Shown: one piece after another, positions 56,284 to 64,000 of the stretch
How the letters are laid out: the number at the start of each line of letters is the position of its first letter
Position numbering within the stretch: the stretch's first letter is position 1
Source: Neostapfia colusana
Lineage: Eukaryota > Streptophyta > Magnoliopsida > Poales > Poaceae
Reading direction: 5' to 3'
Length of the DNA: 64,000 nucleotides
Assembly (NCBI GenBank): GCA_030760725.1
Contig: JASWHV010000004.1
Span: forward strand, 53,473,136-53,537,135
Notes under the pieces: model-generated
The model's input: the letters and a program-made list of their open reading frames with translations, nothing else
What the model was told of the DNA's origin: nothing
Database searches by the model: none
Position numbers and translations under genes: made by a program

Positions 56284-57270
56284 TCAGGTAGCCACTGGGG
56301 TGCTCGATGACGCGCAGATTGTCGCCACATGGGATGGCAATTTGTAGCCATGATACCTGTCATCATTGGTGTCCGTGCTGACGTACCCTGGCGAGGGGCA
56401 CTGCTCCCGGACTGGAGATGGCGAGGAAGATTGACGGGAGAGCAGCAGCACGCAAATCTTGCAAGAGGTAAACGCATCGATGCAGGCATACTCCACCTGC
56501 TGTGGTGACAGGATCACCTTATCCCACTTATCACACTTGATGTCCTTCGCCTTGTCGATGTGCACATTCCTCACCTTGAGCGCCAGGGTCTTGAGTGACG
56601 CCGACATGAGTTCTGACCAGTACAGCACCTTCACGGCAAGGTCCTGGAGCTCAACCACATTTGCTACCTCGAAGCCGAAGTCCTCGTGCAGCCGCTTTAT
56701 ATCGCTACTGATACTGACGCCAGAAAATCTGTTGTGCGGATAGGCGAAGAAATTTTTCAGGGCACTCTCCGGGACATAGTCCAAGTGAATTATCTGGAAG
56801 ATAAGGCAGTGGCGGCCCACGCAGAGCTGCAGGACGGCCGTCTTGTATTACTTACGCCCGTCCAGGTTCTTGACGTAGTACCACTCTGTGTCCAGGACGA
56901 CGATGAGGGGCCCAGGCGAGTTGTTCCCGTGAACCTGCAAAAGGAAGCGCTCAACATCAGCACCGGAGGACGTGACGATGGTCTCAATCACGGTGCCGTT
57001 CAACATGACCTCGGTGGTATAGGTTGCATCACTCTGGGTCACTAACTCTGTTGGTGGAGCCGCCGGGACCATAGACGACCATCGGGAGCGGTTCAGCGGC
57101 AGGCCACCAGAATGATGCAGCTTGGCTCCCTGGTTGTTCGCCGGTGGGCCACCAGAAGGTTGCCGCTTGGCTCCAGCGCTTGACTCTAGGAGCACCAGCG
57201 ACGGCTGCTTGCATTTTCTGCCTTGATAATCACCAGCGGGGAGGCGAGACGAGGATCCTGCAGATGCCAT
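56284..57270 (-). pseudogene. WRN/WEX-like 3'-5' exonuclease gene captured in the CACTA element
   Basis: Minus strand, ATG at 57270, no intron seen. The N-terminal ~100 residues are low-complexity and basic (GRKCKQP). The exonuclease domain follows: IVVLDTEWYY (Asp and Glu of motif I, near 56892), a TAA at 56848-56850, then in the same frame AVLQLCVGRHCLIFQ, FSGVSISSDIKRLHEDFG (motif II Asp near 56703), LKTLALKV, and VEYACIDAFTSCKI (motif III Tyr and Asp, 56490 and 56478). This is the DEDDy layout of RNase D/WRN-type exonucleases and matches the plant Werner-exonuclease-like family. Known family members remove nucleotides from 3' ends. All catalytic residues remain, but TAA (probably from CAA) cuts the domain. 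After SCKI the frame continues into unrelated sequence to the stop at 56284. Confidence 0.82.
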
Positions 57271-57400
57271 GGTTTTGAAGAGCGAGGAAGATGGAAGGGC
57301 GCTGTGAGGAAGATGAGGAAGGGCACGGCAACTGCTTATTAGAAAGGCATTTCAGATTCTAGCGGTTGCAGCACTGTCGATGAGGTGCCATAACTGAATG

Positions 57401-60140
57401 ATGGATAATTTGAATTTTGACATGTAGGAATGCTTTTAAAAAATTAACCAAATTCATACATGTATAAATAAGACAATATGTTCATACAAACCAACTTTCA
57501 GTGGAAGATCCATTTTTTAGGAGATATGAAAATCTGAATAATATGTGCATATAAATCAATGCTATATTTATAAAAACATAACAATGTTACCTATATAAGT
57601 TTTAAACTTTTTGTTCCTTCGGGTATATATTAATTTTTGAAGAATATCGAAAAAAATCATCGAGTTTGGACTTAATTTGCAGAATCTATACATGTTTGAT
57701 TATTTACATTGGAATCTAAATAAAAAATGAAGCAAAGGAACAAGAAACTAATAGCAGACCTATGAAGAGGCAATTATCACAGGTGGTTTTAATATAGAAC
57801 CATCTGTGAAATTTTTTACTAAGTTTAGAATTAATTAATATTTTTTATCAAAATAAGGGGTCCTGTAAAAGCCCAAATTCTAAGTTCTTGAAATATGATT
57901 TAGTAAATTTCACTTGGGAAAACCTTTGAAATTGGTCAGAACATGAAAAACAAATAAATAGGTTATTTTCATTTTTGTATCTTTCATAATACATTGATTT
58001 TGTGAGTGCATTTTTCTATTGGACTTTCTAGCCATCATACTAACCTCTATGATTTTTTTCAGATTTTTACAAAATTGTTTGAATCAATATGTGTTCAAAA
58101 TTTGAAGAATACCTCATATGTATAGGAGCATTTCATTAGGATGACGGATAATTTGAATTTTGACATGCTGGATTGCTTTAATAAATTTAACAAAATTCGT
58201 ACATGTATAAATAAGACAAAATGTTCATACAAACCAACTTTCAGTGGAATATCCATTTTTTAGGAGATATGAAAATCTGAATAATATGTGCATATAAATT
58301 AATGATATATTTACCAAAATATAACAATGTTACCTATATAAGTTTTAGACTTTTTGTTCCATCTAGTATATATTAATTTTTGAAGAATATAGAAAAAAAT
58401 CATCGAGTTTGGACTTAATTTGCAGAATCTATACATGTTTGATTATTTAAATTAGAATCTAAATAAAAAATGAAGCAAAGGAACAAGAAACTAAGAGCAG
58501 ACCTATGAAGAGGCAATTATCACAGCTGGTTTTAATATAGAACCACCTGTGAAATTTTTTACTAAGTTTAGAATTAATTAATATTTTTGATCAAAATAAG
58601 GGGTCCTGTAAAAGCCCAAATTCTAAGTTCTTGAAATATGATTTAGTATTACAGGTGCCCATTAAATTTCACTTGGGAAAACCTTTGAAATTGGTCAGAA
58701 CATGAAAAACAAGTAAATAGGTTATTTTCATTTTTGTATCTTGCATAATACATTGATTTTGTGAGTGCATTTTTCTATTGGACTTTCTAGTCATCATACT
58801 AACCTCTATGATTTTTTTCAGATTTTTACAAAATTGTTTGAATCAATATGTGTTCAAAATTTGAAGAATGCCTCATATGTATAGGATCATTTCATTAGGA
58901 TGACGGATAATTTGAATTTTGACATGCTGGATTGCTTTAATAAATTTAACAAAATTCGTACATGTATAAATAAGACAAAATGTTCATACAAACCAACTTT
59001 CAGTGGAATATCCATTTTTTAGGAGATATGAAAATCTGAATAATATGTGCATATAAATTAATGATATATTTACCAAAATATAACAATGTTACCTATATAA
59101 GTTTTAGACTTTTTGTTCCATCTAGTATATATTAATTTTTGAAGAATATAGAAAAAAATCATCGAGTTTGGACTTAATTTGCAGAATCTATACATGTTTG
59201 ATTATTTACATTAGAATCTAAATAAAAAATGAAGCAAAGGAACAAGAAACTAAGAGCAGACCTATGAAGAGACAATTATCACAGCTGGTTTTAATATAGA
59301 ACCACCTGTGAAATTTTTTACTAAGTTTAGAATTAATTAATATTTTTGATCAAAATAAGGGGTCCTGTAAAAGCCCAAATTCTAAGTTCTTGAAATATGA
59401 TTTAGTATTACAGGTGCCCATTAAATTTCACTTGGGAAAACCATTGAAATTGGTCAGAACATGAAAAACAAGTAAATAGGTTATTTTCATTTTTGTATCT
59501 TGCATAATACATTGATTTTGTGAGTGCATTTTTCTATTGGACTTTCTACTCATCATACTAACCTCTATGATTTTTTTCAGATTTTTACAAAATTGTATGA
59601 ATCAATATGTGTTCAAAATTTGAAGAATGCCTCATATGTATAGGAGCATTTCATTACGATGATGGATAATTTGAATTTCGACATGCTGGATTGCTTTAAA
59701 AAATTTAACAAAATTCATACATGTATAAATAAGACAAAATGTTCATACAAACCAACTTTCAGTGGAATATCCATTTTTTAGGAGATATGAAAATCTGAAT
59801 ACTATGTGCATATAAATTAATGATATATTTACCGAAATATAACAATGTTACCTATATAAGTTTTAGACTTTTTGTTCCATATAGTATATATTAATTTTTG
59901 AAGAATATAGAAAAAAATCATCGAGTTTGGACTTAATTTGCAGAATCTATACATGTTTGATTATTTACATTAGAATCTAAATAAAAAATGAAGCAAAGGA
60001 ACAAGAAACTAAGAGCAGACCTATGAAGAGGCAATTATCACAGCTGGTTTTAATATAGAACCACCTGTGAAAAAAAGTTTACTAAGTTTAGGATTAATTA
60101 ATATTCTTGATCGAAATAAAGGGGGGTTGTAAAAGCCCAA
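57401..60140. repeat. Long tandem repeat array in the CACTA element (743/759-bp units)
   Basis: Units start near 57401, 58144, 58903 and 59662. Unit 1 is 743 bp; units 2 and 3 are 759 bp because of a 16-bp extra piece (ATTACAGGTGCCC region); unit 4 is cut by element F. Each is AT-rich, non-coding and contains an inverted pair (TTATCACAG.TGGTTTTAAT then AGAACCACCTGTGA) like the subterminal motif. Units 2 and 3 are almost identical by eye, so the duplication is recent. Confidence 0.9.
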
Positions 60141-61414
60141 TGTCGGTATCCTGCAGACCAGGTACCCCCGCGTAGTGGGTAAAAGACAATCTGGGCCCCG
60201 CCTCCAGGCCGAGGCCGGCTCCAGCATAAGCCATGTGCCCTTGGCCCCATGGTCAGCCCTAGGGCCGCCACGTGCGCATGAGCTGCGGAGCCGCCACGTG
60301 CCCTGGGCTCCGGACCGAGTCTCCCCGCTGAGGTGAGGTCCAGGGCTGACACGTATCCCCTAGCTCCGAGCTTCCTCCCTGCGGAGGATAGCTCCGGAGC
60401 AGACAAGTGCTCTGGGCTCCAGCCCGAGCCTCCCCGCCGAGGTGAGGTTCAGGGCTGACACATGTCCCCTGACTCCGAGCCGCCTCCCTACCGAGGATAG
60501 CTCCGGTGCAGACACGTGCCCTAGGCTACGGCCCGAGCCTCCCCGCCGAGGTGAGGTCCGGGGCTGCCACGTGTCCCCTGGCTCCGAGACGCCTTCCCGC
60601 TGAGGACAGCTCCAGTGTAGACACGTGCCCTGGGATCCAAACCGAGCCTCCCCGCTGAGGTGAGGTCCGGAGCTTCCACGTGTCCCCTGGCACCAAGCCC
60701 ATAGATAAGAGCTCTACAGCCTCCAGGTGCCCCACGATCCGTCGTGGGCCATGGGTTGACAAAGTCAAGAAGGAAGTGCGCTGTTAGGCTTCGCATTCAA
60801 GGGTCGTGCCTTCCCCAAAGCATGGCGCACTACACACGCCTCAGTCCCTTGCCCATTCGCCATTACGGTGACAAGACAGGACGGCAAGGCTTGACAGCAG
60901 CACAGTGCCGCCCAATGGCACGCAGCCGTCCAAGCCGGGAGAGGATACTCAGCGACAAGACGATGTCTTTATCATCACCTGACACACTGTCAGGGGCGCT
61001 CAGTGCGCCGGACGGTGGGACTTAACTCTTTCGGCGGCCACTCTACTCATAGGACGAAGCTCTAGATCGTGTATAGGGTTCACTTAACTCTGGGGCCATC
61101 TGTCGGGCCCTAGGCCTCATTGTAACCAACCCTGCCTTGAGCAATAAAAGGACCGGGGTGACCACCTTGCAGAGGGTTCCCGATTTTGCATCCCAGATCC
61201 CACAACGCACAAGCACTCACGCTCAAGCAATAGATCAAGCACTCCCGTGGACGTAGGTTATTACGCTCCGGCGGCCCGAACCACGTAAATCTCGGTGTTC
61301 ATCCGCTCTCTCGAGGCAAGGTCGCGTAGGGCGCGAAGCCCCCTCCGGAAGAAAAGAACATCGCGGGCTGCTTCCGAGCAGGCCTGGAGGAGTGTCGCAG
61401 CTCACACTCTGACA
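60141..61414 (+). repeat. 5' LTR of element F (1274 bp)
   Basis: Starts TGTCGGTATCC and ends ACTCTGACA. U3 holds the G-box array; TATA-like CAATAAAAGG near 61142. GC-rich frames in both strands here are not genes. Confidence 0.8.
60269..60682 (+). promoter_or_regulatory. Tandem G-box array in U3 of LTR F
   Basis: Units of about 55 bp (alternating in a 110-bp pattern), with GAGGTGAGGTCCGGGG..., AGCTCCGGTG and CACGTG boxes. Perfect CACGTG at 60269, 60295, 60513, 60568, 60622 and 60677; variants near 60350, 60404 and 60459. Same spacing and similar wording as the LTR E array at 44277-44979. Confidence 0.7.
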
Positions 61415-61430
61415 TTTGGCGTGCCAGGTA
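61415..61430 (+). promoter_or_regulatory. Primer-binding-site-like sequence of element F
   Basis: TTTGGCGTGCCAGGTA follows the LTR end, then a G run. Similar to the sequence after 5' LTRs of RIRE2-type elements; the tRNA was not determined. Confidence 0.65.
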
Positions 61431-61459
61431 GGGGGGGCTCTCCGCGCTCTCCATGCGAC

Positions 61460-62136
61460 CATGGTGAACATAACATCTCATGGCGAGCCTCCTTGCCCAG
61501 CACGCCGTCGTCTCCAGACGGAAGATGACGAGGCTACCTCCCGCTCCAGGGCGGGCAGGTTTGGCCAGGCCAACGGTCAGACGACCGGCATGCCACCAGC
61601 GCCCCCAGCACCCAAATTCGGCCAATCCGGCAACCATAATGCTGGTGCCCCAGAGGCACCCATGGCACCTAGGTTGGGACAGGCCGGCAACGGCACAGAC
61701 GGTGCGCCGTCGGCGCTTACACCGCCAGGGGCTGCATCCTCTCGGCTACCCTCTACTTTGGCAGTCACGATAGCGCCGCCATGGCCGAGCTCGGAGAGCG
61801 TGCTGGCTGCAGCACGCACTCTGCTCCACAACCCTCTGGGCGAGGGGGCCACCCCGTGGTGCCAGAAAAGTGGCGACATGATGTCGACCATCTTGTCGCT
61901 GCAGCCATGAACTCTCCTGCCTACAGGAGACAGCGGGCCGAACCCTCGCTGGCCCAGTCACGTATGCCGACGGTAGCCCGTGAAGCATCAGCAACGCGCG
62001 CGGCATCCGCTGCCAATCTCAGGGTCGAGCTGAACTGCCGCCTAGCAAGCGAAGATGGTCGCACCGCCATCAGCGACGCCGCGAGAGGCATCACAACCTC
62101 GAAGAAGACTACCGCTCTCCGAGCGCCGTACCAGTA
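61460..62136 (+). pseudogene. gag: Element F gag N-terminal region, frameshifted
   Basis: ATG 61460 (MVNITSHGEPPCPARRRLQT). Pro/Ala/Gly-rich, with repeated QTTGMPPAPPAPKFGQ/APMAPRLGQAGN phrases. A frameshift near 61850 moves from the first frame (SESVLAAARTLLHNP) to a second (VVPEKWRHDVDHLVAAAMNS ... to TAG near 62134). The motif LLHNP..WRHDVDHLV is typical of Tat-type gag N-termini; identification is by eye. The gag capsid region should follow but is cut off by LTR E' at 62277. LLEKYDGQ-like sequence just before the insertion fits gag. Confidence 0.6.
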
Positions 62137-62276
62137 GGCCACACTCCGCCTACCCCTACCTATCCGAGGGCAGTAGGGGGCTGCATGGTGCTCGCCCCAT
62201 ACCTTCATATGGTGGTCTGGCCAGCCAAGTTCCATCCCCACCTGCTAGAAAAGTACGATGGACAGTTGTGACGCCC

Positions 62277-64000
62277 TCAATTCTGTGGAAAACCACGGAA
62301 CCGAGAACTAATGCATATGAGTGCCCAGGATGTTCATCACACATACACATATGATCCACAAACTGAATTCAGAATATATATATAACCATGAATAACAGAG
62401 TTTATTACAATGTCTCATGAGTCTTGGGCTCATGCTCACAGCGGAAGTCTTTGTTTCTATGCAGCGGAAGTCTTTATTCTAATGCGGAAGCAAATCTAAG
62501 CAGCAAATGGCTCCATCTCTATTCCATTCCCACAGGCAAGGTTGAGAACAGATCACGCGCCTAATGCTCCACTTGGTCTCCATAGAAATCTCCTTCTACT
62601 GCTGATGATGAAATAATAATGCAAGTTTGAGTACAATGATGTACTCAGCAAGTGCGGGAAAATAGGATATGTAGCTCATAACAAGGTAGGTATAAAAAGG
62701 CTCATTGCAGAAAGCAATGTTATTTATCGAAACCATAATAAAACAGCGACTAAACCTTTAGGTGAATGTAATCCCAGCATTTGTATTAAATTACCAACAT
62801 ACCTCCATCACTTTCCATGTTCCACCCGAACATTAACCAACTTCATTCTTGCTCACAAATACCTCCTCATATTTGCTACCATCTTACGAATACCATCTCG
62901 TATTCGCTACCATCTCACCTCATAAATAACATCATCTCACACTGAGACTAATCTCGTTGCCATGACCCAACAGTCATGCAACCCATCTTACCATCCAGAC
63001 TCAACAGTCCCGAAAATCAAAACAATTTTCAAACCATAACCAATGACCATAACCGAGAACCATCCCAACTAATTATGGCAGTTGGCCAGGCGCTCGTGAC
63101 CGTAAGCTCGGCTATCATGATAATTTTAAGAACCATGCAGAGTTTGCACCTCTTGACCCACAAGTTTGTGATTTCGTCACCCGTCGGCGACTGCAGAACC
63201 TCCATTATACCAGTACACAACCATCGGTGTATGGCCAAGAGATCACAAAATATCCTTTATAAAGAGGCTACTATATGTATGGACTCACTAAGGTTTCACC
63301 GACAGGCTAGAATCTCCAATTCTCCCACCCACGGGCCCCCTCTTGTGCCATGCAGTTCCCAGGGCAGTCCTCACTCGACTCCCATTCCCCTCGCCTTCCA
63401 CAGTCCATAACACTCTAGCAACTTACCTAATTACTCAGCTAAGCCGCACCCATACTTGGCCTTCTGGTGCACTGTTATCCTGGCATGTGCATGCATGAAC
63501 CGGTCCTTAGATCTACGACAAGTAAACCACCATCTCATGCTACCTCATTCACAAACCCAGTCTTGCCTAGATCTCCCTCCGATCTATGTTCATTAACAAC
63601 ATCAATTTTGTCATTATCATTACGAGTGCAGTTAGCTAGACACATCTATCTCGCTTCCCATATCCCATGGACTCAGCGAAGCATAAAAAAACATACCCGA
63701 CTCATAAACTTCCCTGGCGACAAGGGTGGTTTAACCAAAACTAGTAAACTCCTATAAAAGGTTTTCCCATTATGTTTGACTCAGTACACACACCTTTTCG
63801 CAAAACAAAACAGTTTTTCCCAAAACATAGGATCATTATGGTCAAGGAGCACTTGCCTTGTTCTTGCGGTTCTGGTTGCTCTTGGGTCTCGAAACCTTGT
63901 TGTTGCAGTTCGTCGTAGACAGCTCCCTGAGCTTGTCCTGCTATACAGGATCACGCACATACAAGATCCACAACAATCAGTATCATGCACAACCTTTAAC
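62277..64000 (-). repeat. Second family-E LTR, reverse orientation, runs off the window
   Basis: Matches 41879 to about 43640 of the solo LTR E. The 3' LTR end (rev) is at 62277; the five bases before it are ACAGT, the expected target duplication. Whether this is a solo LTR or part of a full element cannot be seen. It holds mini-ORF exon 3 (62598-62561), the GC-AG intron and exon 2 (63940-63857), the splice-site hairpin (62628-62647) and a palindrome with one mismatch (63112-63123). Confidence 0.88.
62561..63940 (-). CDS. Split acidic mini-ORF in second LTR E (exons 2 and 3)
   Basis: Exon 2 63940-63857 reads GQAQGAVYDELQQQGFETQE and on to EPQEQ; GC-type donor AAG|GCAAGT; intron 63856-62599 (1258 bp); exon 3 62598-62561 reads EGDFYGDQVEH then TAG. 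Phase matches solo LTR E. Exon 2 is one codon shorter and exon 3 one codon longer than in the solo copy. Confidence 0.45.

Larger units (their letters stand above)
49289..60140 (-). mobile_element. CACTA (En/Spm-like) transposon with captured genes, right end outside window
   Basis: Left terminus CACTACTACAACAAGC at 49289, then subterminal repeats built from TCACAGGCGGTT and its inverse, as expected for plant CACTA elements. It carries a TNP-like/Ulp1 gene, an E2-like gene, an exonuclease gene and long tandem repeats, all coding on the minus strand. The three bases before it (AGA) are the expected target duplication; the next bases in intact LTR D are GGTTTTC, so the right flank should read AGAGGTTTTC. 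Element F interrupts it at 60141. The right terminal repeat is not in the window. Confidence 0.85.
60141..62276 (+). mobile_element. Element F: Tat/RIRE2-like Ty3/gypsy retrotransposon, 5' part
   Basis: 5' LTR (60141-61414), primer site and a broken gag, then interrupted by LTR E'. It is inserted in the CACTA tandem repeat after AAAGCCCAA; intact repeat units continue ATTCTAAG. The expected target duplication is CCCAA. The primer site type (TTTGGCGTGCCAGG) and GC-rich Pro/Ala gag are typical of Tat-lineage grass elements; lineage is inference. Confidence 0.78.

Noticed and set aside
57500..60100. Centromere-type satellite
   Set aside because: Unit length near 750 bp, only four units, and each has a CACTA-type motif; it fits an internal transposon repeat.
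60165..60185. Right CACTA terminus at GCGTAGTGGG
   Set aside because: Does not match the inverse of CACTACTACAACAAGC and lies inside LTR F.
62055..62359. Frames crossing 62277
   Set aside because: They run through the junction of element F and LTR E' and are not real genes.

Overview
The window is plant nuclear DNA, most likely from a grass with a repeat-rich genome. It is packed with nested LTR retrotransposons, the gag-pol proteins are Ty3/gypsy chromoviruses with very long LTRs (Tekay/Del-like), and a CACTA DNA transposon with GGCGGTT-type subterminal repeats follows. I see no ordinary single-copy host gene outside the transposons. The species call is inference; all family names come from motifs read by eye, with no database search.

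Layout. 1-7331: 3' part of element A (pol, then a 4.04-kb LTR). 7332-8098: fragment of a minus-strand gag-like coiled-coil ORF. 8099-37723: element B, whose 3' LTR is split by two later insertions: complete element C (17722-30334, target duplication TCTAC) and a solo LTR of family A (30827-34852, target duplication CTAGC). 37724-49288: element D, which lost gag and carries a reverse-oriented solo LTR of family E (41879-45138). At 49289 a CACTA transposon enters D's 3' LTR and runs rightward for at least 10.8 kb. At 60141 a Tat/RIRE2-like element F (LTR, primer site, broken gag) sits inside a CACTA tandem repeat, and at 62277 a second reverse family-E LTR sits inside F and leaves the window.

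Two things stand out. First, the long LTRs of families A, C, D and E each look like a small spliced gene: TATA box (C, D, E), a first exon, a short acidic Glu/Gln-rich exon, a GC-AG intron of about 1.1-1.26 kb with an AG|GCAAG donor, and a last short acidic exon ending in a stop. The codon at the second junction is split after its first base in every one of these families, and length differences are multiples of three. The intron carries a 12-bp palindrome whose sequence differs between families but stays palindromic, followed by a CCGT...CGG hairpin, and a second hairpin just before the 3' splice site. Family B keeps the intron but not a clear reading frame.

Second, the CACTA transposon carries, all on the minus strand, a TNP/Transposase_24-like protein joined to a Ulp1-like cysteine protease domain, a five-exon UBC9/SCE1-like SUMO-conjugating E2 gene with introns, and a WRN/WEX-like DEDDy 3'-5' exonuclease. 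The last two look like captured host genes. All three have disabling lesions, but the E2 cysteine, the Ulp1 cysteine and the exonuclease acidic residues are still present. A transposon with both a SUMO-protease-like and a SUMO-E2-like gene is unusual.

Promoter regions also differ by family: LTR D has tandem heat-shock-element-like TTCnnGAA repeats upstream of its TATA box, while LTR E and LTR F, from different lineages, both carry arrays of CACGTG G-boxes spaced about 55 bp.
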